NCBI GenBank assembly: GCA_021730785.1
Contig: JAKFWF010000022.1
Location: 1-64,000, forward strand
Reading direction: 5' to 3'
DNA length: 64,000 bases
Origin: Hyphomicrobiaceae bacterium
Lineage (GTDB): Bacteria; Pseudomonadota; Alphaproteobacteria; Rhizobiales; Hyphomicrobiaceae
Shown: in pieces, positions 57,422-64,000 of the stretch
Numbering within the stretch: the stretch's first letter is position 1
Layout: every line of letters starts with the position of its first letter
The notes under the pieces: model-generated
The model's database searches: none
Told to the model about the DNA's origin: nothing
What the model saw: the letters and a program-made list of their open reading frames with translations, nothing else
Made by a program: the position numbers and the translations under genes

Positions 57422-58642
57422 ATGAGCGCGAGCAGGCTTGAGACCTACGACGTAGTGGTGGTCGGCGGCGGCCCATCGGGTGCGACGGCAGCCGAGGATC
57501 TGGCGCGGGCCGGACGGCGCGTGCTGTTGCTTGATCGCGCCGGGCGCATCAAGCCCTGCGGCGGGGCGATCCCGCCGCGCCTGATCAAGGATTTCAAGAT
57601 CCCCGAACACCTGCTGGTCGCCAAGATCAATTCGGCGCGCATGGTGTCGCCGAGCGACCGCAAGGTCGACATCCCGATCGAGGGCGGATTCGTCGGTATG
57701 GTCGACCGCGAGGTGTTCGACGAGTTCCTGCGCGCCCGTGCGGCCGACGCTGGCGCGCACCGCCGAAGCGGCACTTTCACCCGCATCACACGCGATCACG
57801 ACGATGTGGCGATCGTGGAGTTCAAGGCCCAGATGGGCAGCGGCGACAGCGCCACCATGAGCGAGCGCCACCGCGTGCGCGCCCGCATCGTCATTGGTGC
57901 CGACGGGGCGAACTCGGCAGTTGCAAAGCAGGCGATCCCGGGCTCGGAGCTCAAGAAGCTGGTGTTTGCCTACCACGAGATCGTCAAGTCGCCGACCGAT
58001 GGCGCCAGCCGCGACTTCGACGCGAAACGCTGCGACGTGATCTACAACGGCCGGACCTCGCCGGACTTCTACGCCTGGGTGTTCCCGCACGGCGAGACGA
58101 CCAGCATCGGCACGGGCAGCGCCCACAAGGGCTTCTCGCTGCGCGATGCGGTGGGCGATTTGCGTGGGCAACTGGGCCTCAAGGATGCCGTGACCGTGCG
58201 GCGCGAGGGTGCGCCCATTCCGCTGAAGCCGCTGAAGCGCTGGGACAACGGCCGCGATGTGATCGTCGCCGGTGATGCGGCGGGCGTCGTCGCGCCATCT
58301 TCGGGTGAGGGCATCTACTATGCGATGGCAGCAGCCCGTTTCACGGCCGAAGCGGTGCACGAATGCCTCGATACCGGCAACGCGCACGCCCTCTCGCTCG
58401 CTCGCAAGCGCTTCATGAAGGCGCACGGCACCGTGTTCTGGGTGCTCGGCATGATGCAGTATTTCTGGTATGCGAACGACAAGCGCCGCGAGCGCTTCGT
58501 CTCCATGTGCGACGACAAGGACGTTCAAAAGCTGACGTTCGACGCGTACATGAACAAGGAACTGGTGCGCGCAAAGCCGATGGCCCACGTGCGCATCTTC
58601 TTCAAGGATTTGGGGCACCTGATGGGTCTCGTGAAAGCCTGA
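57422..58642 (+). CDS. bchP: Geranylgeranyl diphosphate/geranylgeranyl-bacteriochlorophyll reductase
   Basis: A 406-residue FAD-dependent reductase that saturates the geranylgeranyl tail to phytyl. The FAD site VVVGGGPSGATAAEDLARAG is at the N-terminus, and the CGGAIPPRLI and GDAAGVVAPSSGEGIYYAM blocks are the BchP/ChlP hallmark. GGGGAGC precedes the ATG. Its stop overlaps the tspO start. It works after BchG on the same pigment. Confidence 0.95.
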   Translation: MSASRLETYDVVVVGGGPSGATAAEDLARAGRRVLLLDRAGRIKPCGGAIPPRLIKDFKIPEHLLVAKINSARMVSPSDRKVDIPIEGGFVGMVDREVFDEFLRARAADAGAHRRSGTFTRITRDHDDVAIVEFKAQMGSGDSATMSERHRVRARIVIGADGANSAVAKQAIPGSELKKLVFAYHEIVKSPTDGASRDFDAKRCDVIYNGRTSPDFYAWVFPHGETTSIGTGSAHKGFSLRDAVGDLRGQLGLKDAVTVRREGAPIPLKPLKRWDNGRDVIVAGDAAGVVAPSSGEGIYYAMAAARFTAEAVHECLDTGNAHALSLARKRFMKAHGTVFWVLGMMQYFWYANDKRRERFVSMCDDKDVQKLTFDAYMNKELVRAKPMAHVRIFFKDLGHLMGLVKA

Positions 58643-59163
58643 TGGCGAACCGAACCATCCAGAATGCAGCCGGCGCCGGTGCTGCAAGCGCCACGTCGTG
58701 GGCGCCGATACTGGGCTTCATCGCCTGGGGCGTTGCGACGGGTGGCATCGGGGGTGCGCTGACCGAGATCGGTCCCTGGTACAGGGCGCTGAAAAAGCCA
58801 TCGTACCAGCCGCCGGATTGGCTGTTCGGCCCGGCCTGGACGACGATCTTCATCCTCACGGGATTGGCCGGGTTCTATGCGTGGCGGGTCGCACGCACAC
58901 CGGGCCTGCGGACCGCGATTGCCGCCGCCTTCATCGCCAACGGCGCCTTGAACATGTTCTGGAGCCTGCTGTTCTTCAAGTGGCGCCGGCCGGACTGGGC
59001 GTTGCTGGAAGTGGGCTTCCTGTGGCTGTCGATTCTCGTTTTGCTGATCGTCGTCGCCCGGCGTGTCAGGCTGTCCGGCTGGCTGGTCGCGCCTTATCTC
59101 GTCTGGGTCAGCTTTGCCAGCCTGCTGAACTGGGCAATCGTCCAGCTCAACGCGCCGTTCTGA
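58642..59163 (+). CDS. tspO: TspO/MBR-family tryptophan-rich sensory protein (CrtK-like)
   Basis: A 173-residue, five-helix membrane protein. KKPSYQPPDWLFGPAWTTIF and the NMFWSLLFFKWRRPDWALLE segment are TspO signatures. In Rhodobacter, TspO (CrtK) modulates photosynthesis-gene expression and tetrapyrrole export. Its start overlaps the bchP stop (TGATG), so it is co-translated with the pigment genes. The first 17 residues are an added Ala/Thr-rich stretch. Confidence 0.92.
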   Translation: MANRTIQNAAGAGAASATSWAPILGFIAWGVATGGIGGALTEIGPWYRALKKPSYQPPDWLFGPAWTTIFILTGLAGFYAWRVARTPGLRTAIAAAFIANGALNMFWSLLFFKWRRPDWALLEVGFLWLSILVLLIVVARRVRLSGWLVAPYLVWVSFASLLNWAIVQLNAPF

Positions 59164-59242
59164 GCTGCACGCCTGCGTGTGGACCGGCCTTACAAGGGGC
59201 GCTAAGGCTCGGCGCCGTTCCACGTGCGCATGAGATCACACC

Positions 59243-60433
59243 ATGACGTCTGCGATCACCCCGCCAGTGTCCCTGCCCCTCGACCCACAATGGGGCGAGA
59301 TCCGCGACGGGGTAAAGCGCGTGTGCGATGGCTTCCCCAACGCCTACTGGATGAAGTTGGACCATGACGACGCCTATCCGACCGCGTTCGTCACGGCGCT
59401 GACCGAGGCCGGCTATCTGGCGGCGCTGATCCCGGAGGAATTTGGCGGCGCCGGATTGCCGCTCGGTGCGGCGGTCGCGATTTTGGAGACGATCCACGCC
59501 GAGGGCTGCAACGCGGCCGCCTGCCACGCCCAGATGTACACAATGGGCACCGTCCTGAAACACGGCAATGCCGAGCAGAAGAGCCGCTACTTGCCGGGCA
59601 TCGCGTCGGGCAAGCTCCGGCTGCAGGCGTTCGGCGTGACCGAGCCGACCACCGGCAGCGATACGACGCAGCTGAAAACGCGGGCCGAAAAGAAGGGCAA
59701 CGACCGCTACATCGTCAATGGACAGAAGGTGTGGACCAGCCGGGCCATGCACTCGGATTTGATGCTGCTACTCGCCCGCACCACGCCGGCTGACAAGGTC
59801 AAGAAACGCTCCGAGGGGCTGTCGGTGTTCCTGGTCGATCTGCGCGAAGCGAAGGGCCGCGGCATCGAAATGAAGAAGATCGATGCGATGATCAACCACA
59901 ACACCTGCGAGGTGTTCATCGACAACCTCGAGGTGCCGGCCGAAAATCTGATCGGCGTCGAGGGCCAGGGCTTCAAGTACATCGTCGACAGCATGAACGC
60001 CGAGCGCATCCTGATCGCGGGCGAAAGCCTGGGGGACGCCCGCTTCTTCACACGGCGCGCCACCGACTATGCCAAGGAGCGCATGGTGTTCGGCCGCCCG
60101 ATCGGCCAGAACCAGGGCGTTCAGTTCCCGATTGCGCGCGCCCATGCCGAGTATGTGGCCGCCGACCTGCTGGTCGCGAAGGCCGCCGCCCTGTTCGAAG
60201 CGGGCCGCGACTGCGGCGCCGAAGCCAACATGGGCAAGATGCTGGCGGCGGACGCCGCCTGGAAGGCGGCAGAGGCCTGCATGCAGACCTTCGGCGGCTT
60301 CGCCTACGCCCGCGAATACGGCATCGAACGCAAGTGGCGGGAGACGCGCCTCTACCAGACCGCACCGATCTCGACGAATATGATTTTGGCCTACGTCGCC
60401 CAGCACGTTCTGGGGTTGCCGCGAAGTTATTGA
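59243..60433 (+). CDS. Acyl-CoA dehydrogenase family protein
   Basis: A 396-residue flavoenzyme. FGVTEPTTGSDTTQLKT is the FAD/substrate motif, FKYIVDSMNAERILIAGESLG the central block, and QTFGGFAYAREYGIERKWRETRLYQ the C-terminal block. The EGT motif that holds the usual catalytic glutamate is replaced by APISTNM, so the base must lie elsewhere or chemistry differs. Oxidises an acyl-CoA, substrate unknown. Its last 46 bases are part of a 47-bp repeat copied again at 61826. Confidence 0.9.
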   Translation: MTSAITPPVSLPLDPQWGEIRDGVKRVCDGFPNAYWMKLDHDDAYPTAFVTALTEAGYLAALIPEEFGGAGLPLGAAVAILETIHAEGCNAAACHAQMYTMGTVLKHGNAEQKSRYLPGIASGKLRLQAFGVTEPTTGSDTTQLKTRAEKKGNDRYIVNGQKVWTSRAMHSDLMLLLARTTPADKVKKRSEGLSVFLVDLREAKGRGIEMKKIDAMINHNTCEVFIDNLEVPAENLIGVEGQGFKYIVDSMNAERILIAGESLGDARFFTRRATDYAKERMVFGRPIGQNQGVQFPIARAHAEYVAADLLVAKAAALFEAGRDCGAEANMGKMLAADAAWKAAEACMQTFGGFAYAREYGIERKWRETRLYQTAPISTNMILAYVAQHVLGLPRSY

Positions 60434-60434
60434 G
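60388..60434. repeat. 47-bp direct repeat, left copy
   Basis: An exact 47-bp sequence spanning the last codons and stop of the acyl-CoA dehydrogenase gene. It is identical to 61826-61872. The two copies bracket the REP doublet and the TIR gene. Confidence 0.97.
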
Positions 60435-60459
60435 GGCGAAGTGTCGAAGGACGTCGGGT

Positions 60460-60567
60460 CGTAGGTTGGGTTAGGCGCCCACTTGCGCCGTAACCCAACA
60501 TTCTACGGGTGGCGATCGAAGTTGTTGGGTTACGACCGGCAAGGTGGCCGCTCTAACCCAACCTACG
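60460..60567 (+). repeat. REP-doublet (REPIN-like) element, copy B
   Basis: A 108-bp unit with perfect terminal arms CGTAGGTTGGGTTAG and CTAACCCAACCTACG and two internal hairpins (GGCGC/GCGCC and CGGC/GCCG clamps). It matches copy A at 4082-4191 in the conserved arms and the GTTGTTGGGTTACG junction. The clamps differ from copy A yet remain paired. Confidence 0.85.
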
Positions 60568-60585
60568 GTTTTCACAATCAATCAG

Positions 60586-61746
60586 TTAAAGACCGAACTG
60601 TTTTTTGAAGAATTCGAGCACAATTGGATATGTTTTCCAAGCTTGATATGTGAAGAAGCCCAACATAGCGATCCCGAGTATGGCTTCCTTATTCTGCTTT
60701 GCTTCTGCTTCGGTAGGAGCGGGCTTCCGTCGCAAGTCCTTCAGCCGCGCCTTGGCAGCGACGGCATGGATGCTGCGGGGATAGGTCCTTAGGAATGCTT
60801 CTGCCGCCGCCGCGTCACCAATACTCGCCATGGTCCACGCATCGGCTTCGGCGCGAGCAGCATCGGCAGCTTCTCTAGATTTGGCTGCCGCCTTTTCCAG
60901 CACGTCCAGCCACCGGCGCGCCGCTGCCGCGTTCGGACCCGATGGAAACTCTGTCAAAAACGCTTTGACACCCGAAAGCGAATTCGATTTGTCCAAACCA
61001 GCCCAAGTCACGACTTCCAGCTTCGCCCGCGCCGGTCGCTCCACAACGCCGCTGGGAAAGCGGGCCAGGTGATCTCGGAATTCCTGCGGGTCGGTCATGT
61101 CCTTGATGTAATCCCAGTTCGCCAACTCCTCGAGCTTGGCGATCTCGACTGATGACAAACCGGCGCCAGCACGTGCCATCGCCAGCCGTTCGGCCTCGGC
61201 CTTGCGGGCAGCTTCCGCCGTCTCGCGCTCCAGCGCGGCTGACCGTTCGGCTGCGGTCGCAGCGCGCGCCGTCTCGGTTTCGGCGAGTGCCGCCTTGATG
61301 GAAGAACTCAAGCCCTCGGCATCAGCGCGGAACCGCTCCTGCGTCAGGCGGACGGCGTTGCGACGACTGAGTGGCTTCAAGTCATCGGGCAGCGCCTCGG
61401 CGCGCGGCATCTCGGCCTTGTTGACCAGCACGGGGATGACGCGCTTACCCGTACGCAGGGCCGAGGCGATCTCGATCCGCACGAAATCATCGGGGTTGTC
61501 GAGGCGGCGGCGGCCTGCCTCGTCGCGCGCATCGATCCAGCCCGGTCCGATCAGTACCAGCAGCACATCGCAGCCGGCGACCTGGTCATTCAGCACTGCG
61601 ACGTAGTCGGCGCCGGCGGCGATACCGCCCTCGACGTCCATGAAAATCTGATGTCCTGGGAACGCCAGTTCTAGCCGTTGAAACAGCGCGAGCGCAAAGC
61701 CCGGGTCATCGGAGCGCCGATAATTGAGAAAAATCCCGCCTGCCAC
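60586..61746 (-). CDS. TIR-domain protein with coiled coil, helical repeats and C-terminal membrane segment
   Basis: A 386-residue protein. The TIR domain spans residues 3-125: IFLNYRRSDD, the FMDVE strand, CDVLLVLIGPGW and KRVIPVLV. E92 in FVRIEIASAL sits where TIR NADases have the catalytic Glu. An Ala/Glu/Arg-rich coiled coil follows (155-200), then three degenerate repeats of a Trp...FL..FP..A..L type (211-243, 248-283, 304-338), and a hydrophobic helix (355-370). Such plans occur in bacterial immune effectors, where TIR degrades NAD or makes a signal; that role is inferred. GTG start chosen with GGGG 7 bases upstream; TTG at 61749 is also possible. Confidence 0.82.
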   Translation of the reverse strand: MAGGIFLNYRRSDDPGFALALFQRLELAFPGHQIFMDVEGGIAAGADYVAVLNDQVAGCDVLLVLIGPGWIDARDEAGRRRLDNPDDFVRIEIASALRTGKRVIPVLVNKAEMPRAEALPDDLKPLSRRNAVRLTQERFRADAEGLSSSIKAALAETETARAATAAERSAALERETAEAARKAEAERLAMARAGAGLSSVEIAKLEELANWDYIKDMTDPQEFRDHLARFPSGVVERPARAKLEVVTWAGLDKSNSLSGVKAFLTEFPSGPNAAAARRWLDVLEKAAAKSREAADAARAEADAWTMASIGDAAAAEAFLRTYPRSIHAVAAKARLKDLRRKPAPTEAEAKQNKEAILGIAMLGFFTYQAWKTYPIVLEFFKKQFGL

Positions 61747-61825
61747 CAATTATCCCCGTCAAATGCGCTTAACAGCCGGGACGATAGCTGCTGTTTGCAG
61801 GCCGTGCGATGACAATTTGCGAGTG

Positions 61826-61872
61826 GGCCTACGTCGCCCAGCACGTTCTGGGGTTGCCGCGAAGTTATTGAG
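61826..61872. repeat. 47-bp direct repeat, right copy
   Basis: Identical to 60388-60434. Here it supplies the stop codon (TTA at 61865-61867, read on the minus strand) and last bases of the WD40 gene. Confidence 0.97.
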
Positions 61873-63034
61873 CCGTCTCCGCGGCCTTGGCTTTGGCCTC
61901 GTCGAACGCCTTCTTGGCGGCGATCGCCGGCTTGTCGTCGAGGGTGAAGGTGCGCACCACCTTGCCCGTCTTCACGTCGTAGGCGATGACAACGCCGTCG
62001 TTGCCGCCGGTGAACAGGAGTTTGCCGTCTGGCGAGGCGGCAAACTCGCGACCGGTCTGGCTCGGGCTGGTCCACTTCGCCAGCGTGCGCCCGTCCGCCG
62101 CCGATCTTATCGAGTAGCCGTTGGTCACGCCGTCGGCCGCGTGCGTGACAGTTGTGACCCATGTCGCATCCGGCGCCACCAGCGCCTCGTAGACGCCTTC
62201 GTCCTTGGCCAGCACGTGGGTGACGCTGCCGAGCAGCGCGCCGGTGTCGACGTTCCAGGTCTTGATCGCGTCATCGCCGACGCTGATCAGTCGCCGACCA
62301 TTGGCAGAGAAGGCCAGCGAAGTGGCGCCCTCCTTGTGGCCAACCATTTTGAGCAGTTCGCGCCCCGTGGCAGCGTCCCAGATCTTGAGGCTAGGATCGC
62401 GCCCGGTTTTTCGCGAGGTGCTGTCTGACGTCGCAAGCCGGCGGCCGTCGCGTGACATGGCGAGCGCGCTGACGCGGCTCTTGTGGGCCGGCCAGATGCG
62501 TACCGGGCGCATCGCCCCTTTGTCCCACAGCCGTATGCTGTCGTCCCAGCCACTGCCGATGGTCGCAACCACGTCGGCCTTGGGCGATCGTGCGAACACG
62601 TGTACCCAGTTCGGATCGGCGGTCGATTGGCCGGATTGGCTGCCGCTCTCCAGGTCGAAATGCACGATGGCCGCGCCCTTGCTGCCGCGACGGCGGGCGC
62701 CGTTGCCGACGAACACGGTGGTGGCGTCTTCGGAGACCATCACCGCGCCGGGGCCGTTCTGCGTCATCGGAAAGATCACCGATCGGACGAGCTTGCCGGT
62801 GGCGACCTCCCACACCGCGACCGCGTGGCTGGTGCTGGCCGCCGCCAGCAGTTTGCCATCCGCCGATACGCCAAGTGCGTTGATCCACTCGGTCGGCTTC
62901 TCGAAGGCTGGCGCTTCGGCGGGCTTGGCGTCCTGTGCCAGGAGCGCGTTCTGCATGGCCGCAGTTGCAACCACGAAACAGCCGAGCGCCACGACGAGGC
63001 GGCGGCGGAACAGGGAAAACGGGGTGGCGGTCAT
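61865..63034 (-). CDS. Exported WD40-repeat protein
   Basis: A 389-residue protein. A signal peptide (LVVALGCFVVATAAMQNALLAQ) leads to about seven beta-propeller blades with units such as AVAVWEVATGKLV, SIRLWDKG and SLKIWDAATGRELL. The C-terminus is Lys/Ala-rich. A periplasmic scaffold is likely; partners unknown. Its last bases overlap the right copy of the 47-bp repeat. Confidence 0.88.
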   Translation of the reverse strand: MTATPFSLFRRRLVVALGCFVVATAAMQNALLAQDAKPAEAPAFEKPTEWINALGVSADGKLLAAASTSHAVAVWEVATGKLVRSVIFPMTQNGPGAVMVSEDATTVFVGNGARRRGSKGAAIVHFDLESGSQSGQSTADPNWVHVFARSPKADVVATIGSGWDDSIRLWDKGAMRPVRIWPAHKSRVSALAMSRDGRRLATSDSTSRKTGRDPSLKIWDAATGRELLKMVGHKEGATSLAFSANGRRLISVGDDAIKTWNVDTGALLGSVTHVLAKDEGVYEALVAPDATWVTTVTHAADGVTNGYSIRSAADGRTLAKWTSPSQTGREFAASPDGKLLFTGGNDGVVIAYDVKTGKVVRTFTLDDKPAIAAKKAFDEAKAKAAETAQ

Positions 63035-63267
63035 AACGCGATCCTGGGCATCGGTGGGCCGGACAGTGCCTCAGACAGTGCCACAGGGCATCGGGAAAAT
63101 CCCGGCAAGCGCGGGCAACGATCGGCACCAGGGTTAAGCCACGGCACCAACGCGTCGGGGCTAACCTTTCGTCGCGCCCGTGCGTCTTGTCCCTTGACCG
63201 GCCGCACGCGCGTTTTAATGTCGTGCGTCACCTGATGTGACACGATTTCAGCGCCCGAGAGCCGTTC

Positions 63268-63660
63268 ATGTACGAAGCGATCACCCGCGGCATCCGCGTC
63301 CGCGTCAATCCCGAGTTCAAATCCGAGCAGTCGACGCCGGAGGAAAACTACTTTTTCTGGACCTATACCGTCGAGATCATCAACGAGGGGCCGGAGACGA
63401 TGCACTTGCGCAGCCGCAAGTGGGAGATCACCGACACCCGCGGCCACCGCGAGGAGGTGCGCGGACCGGGCGTCGTCGGCCAGACGCCGACCTTGGCGAC
63501 CGGCGAGCGGTTCCGCTACACCTCGGGCTGCCCGCTGCGCACGCCGTCCGGCATCATGATGGGCAGTTATCAGATGGCCGACGAGCATGGCCGCCTGCAC
63601 GACATCGCCATTCCAGCCTTCTCGCTCGACAGTCCCTACGTCCAGCGCCGCATGAACTGA
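63268..63660 (+). CDS. apaG: ApaG/DUF525 domain protein
   Basis: A 130-residue fibronectin-III-like single-domain protein. EENYFFWTYTVEIINEG, LRSRKWEITDTRGHREEVRGPGVVG and TSGCPLRTPSGIMMGSY are diagnostic of ApaG. The precise role is unsettled. A GTCAC-N5-GTGAC inverted repeat (63227-63241) lies 26 bp upstream. The argE-like gene follows 12 bp later. Confidence 0.95.
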   Translation: MYEAITRGIRVRVNPEFKSEQSTPEENYFFWTYTVEIINEGPETMHLRSRKWEITDTRGHREEVRGPGVVGQTPTLATGERFRYTSGCPLRTPSGIMMGSYQMADEHGRLHDIAIPAFSLDSPYVQRRMN

Positions 63661-63672
63661 AGGCTCGACCCG

Positions 63673-64000
63673 ATGACACCGCAAACACCTACGGCCAAGG
63701 ATTTGCTTGGCCGCCTTGTGGCGTTCGACACCACGAGCGCGAAAACGAATATTCCGATGGCCGAGTTCATCCGGGATTATCTGTCCAGCCACGGCGTCGA
63801 CAGCCATATGGTGCCGGCCGAGAACGGCATCCACACCAGCTTGTTTGCGACCATCGGCCCAGAAGACCTGCCCGGCATCGGGCTGTCCGGTCACATGGAC
63901 GTGGTGCCGGTCGCCGACCAGGCCTGGGACAGCGATCCCTTCACCATGGTCGAGCGCGATGGTCGCCTGTACGGCCGCGGCACCTGCGACATGAAGGGCT
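63673..64000 (+). CDS. argE: Acetylornithine deacetylase-like M20 peptidase (cut by window end)
   Basis: The first 109 residues of an M20 metallopeptidase-fold enzyme that would release ornithine from N-acetylornithine in arginine synthesis. [13 protein letters not shown] opens the fold; [10 protein letters not shown] holds the first metal His and Asp, and GRGTCDMKG the bridging Asp. The substrate assignment is from close similarity to ArgE blocks; other M20 deacylases are possible. The gene runs off the window. Confidence 0.85.
   Translation, partial: MTPQTPTAKDLLGRLVAFDTTSAKTNIPMAEFIRDYLSSHGVDSHMVPAENGIHTSLFATIGPEDLPGIGLSGHMDVVPVADQAWDSDPFTMVERDGRLYGRGTCDMKG

Noticed and set aside
60460-60567. 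REP doublet B as the terminator of the acyl-CoA dehydrogenase gene
   Set aside because: The same element occurs before rpoB, where termination would be harmful, and there is no T tract.

Overview
The window is a GC-rich chromosomal segment from an alphaproteobacterium, most likely a Hyphomicrobiales (Rhizobiales) member with photosynthetic capacity. This rests on the order tRNA-Trp, secE, nusG, rplKAJL, rpoBC followed by the str, S10, spc and alpha ribosomal operons with adk after secY. It also rests on strong G/C bias at third codon positions, a CtrA-type box, an HWE-family sensor kinase, and a bacteriochlorophyll gene group preceded by a PpsR/CrtJ-type operator. Species cannot be fixed from the sequence alone.

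Layout: 1-12.9 kb is the secE-nusG-rplKAJL-rpoBC block, closed by a clean intrinsic terminator. 12.9-17.0 kb holds two genes on the opposite strand, a secreted caspase-SH3-YARHG protein and a large MscS-type channel, which separate rpoC from rpsL. 17.6-37.0 kb is the continuous rpsL-to-rplQ ribosomal supercluster (translation factors EF-G and EF-Tu, 27 ribosomal proteins, SecY, Adk, RpoA). Several hairpin repeats sit in its spacers and an intrinsic-terminator-like hairpin lies just before rpoA. 37.0-43.8 kb is on the minus strand: an extensin-like lipoprotein, a DUF1194/VWA protein, two paralogous iron-type solute-binding proteins with one ABC ATPase but no permease, and a DUF882 (MepK-like) peptidase. 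44.1-49.3 kb carries an HWE sensor kinase with two single-domain response regulators, an M15 peptidase, a GbsR/MarR regulator with a palindromic operator candidate, a DUF4166 protein and a possible gene relic.

49.4-54.9 kb contains phosphomannomutase/phosphoglucomutase, a Rieske oxygenase, an ABM monooxygenase, an SGNH-like secreted protein, an Ada-type regulator/methyltransferase, and a toxin-antitoxin pair whose toxin frame carries an amber stop. 55.0-59.2 kb is a compact bchG-pucC-like-bchP-tspO operon for the last steps of bacteriochlorophyll synthesis. Its promoter has a PpsR-type palindrome over the -35, and its start codon lies at the predicted transcription start. 59.2-64 kb has an acyl-CoA dehydrogenase, a TIR-domain protein, a WD40-repeat protein, apaG and the start of an argE-like deacetylase.

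The most unusual structure is at 60388-61872. A 1.4-kb unit carrying a TIR-domain gene and a REP-doublet repeat is bracketed by exact 47-bp direct repeats of the acyl-CoA dehydrogenase 3' end, so it looks inserted between two formerly abutting convergent genes without breaking either. A second REP doublet lies between rplL and rpoB, and the two copies differ by changes that keep the hairpins paired.
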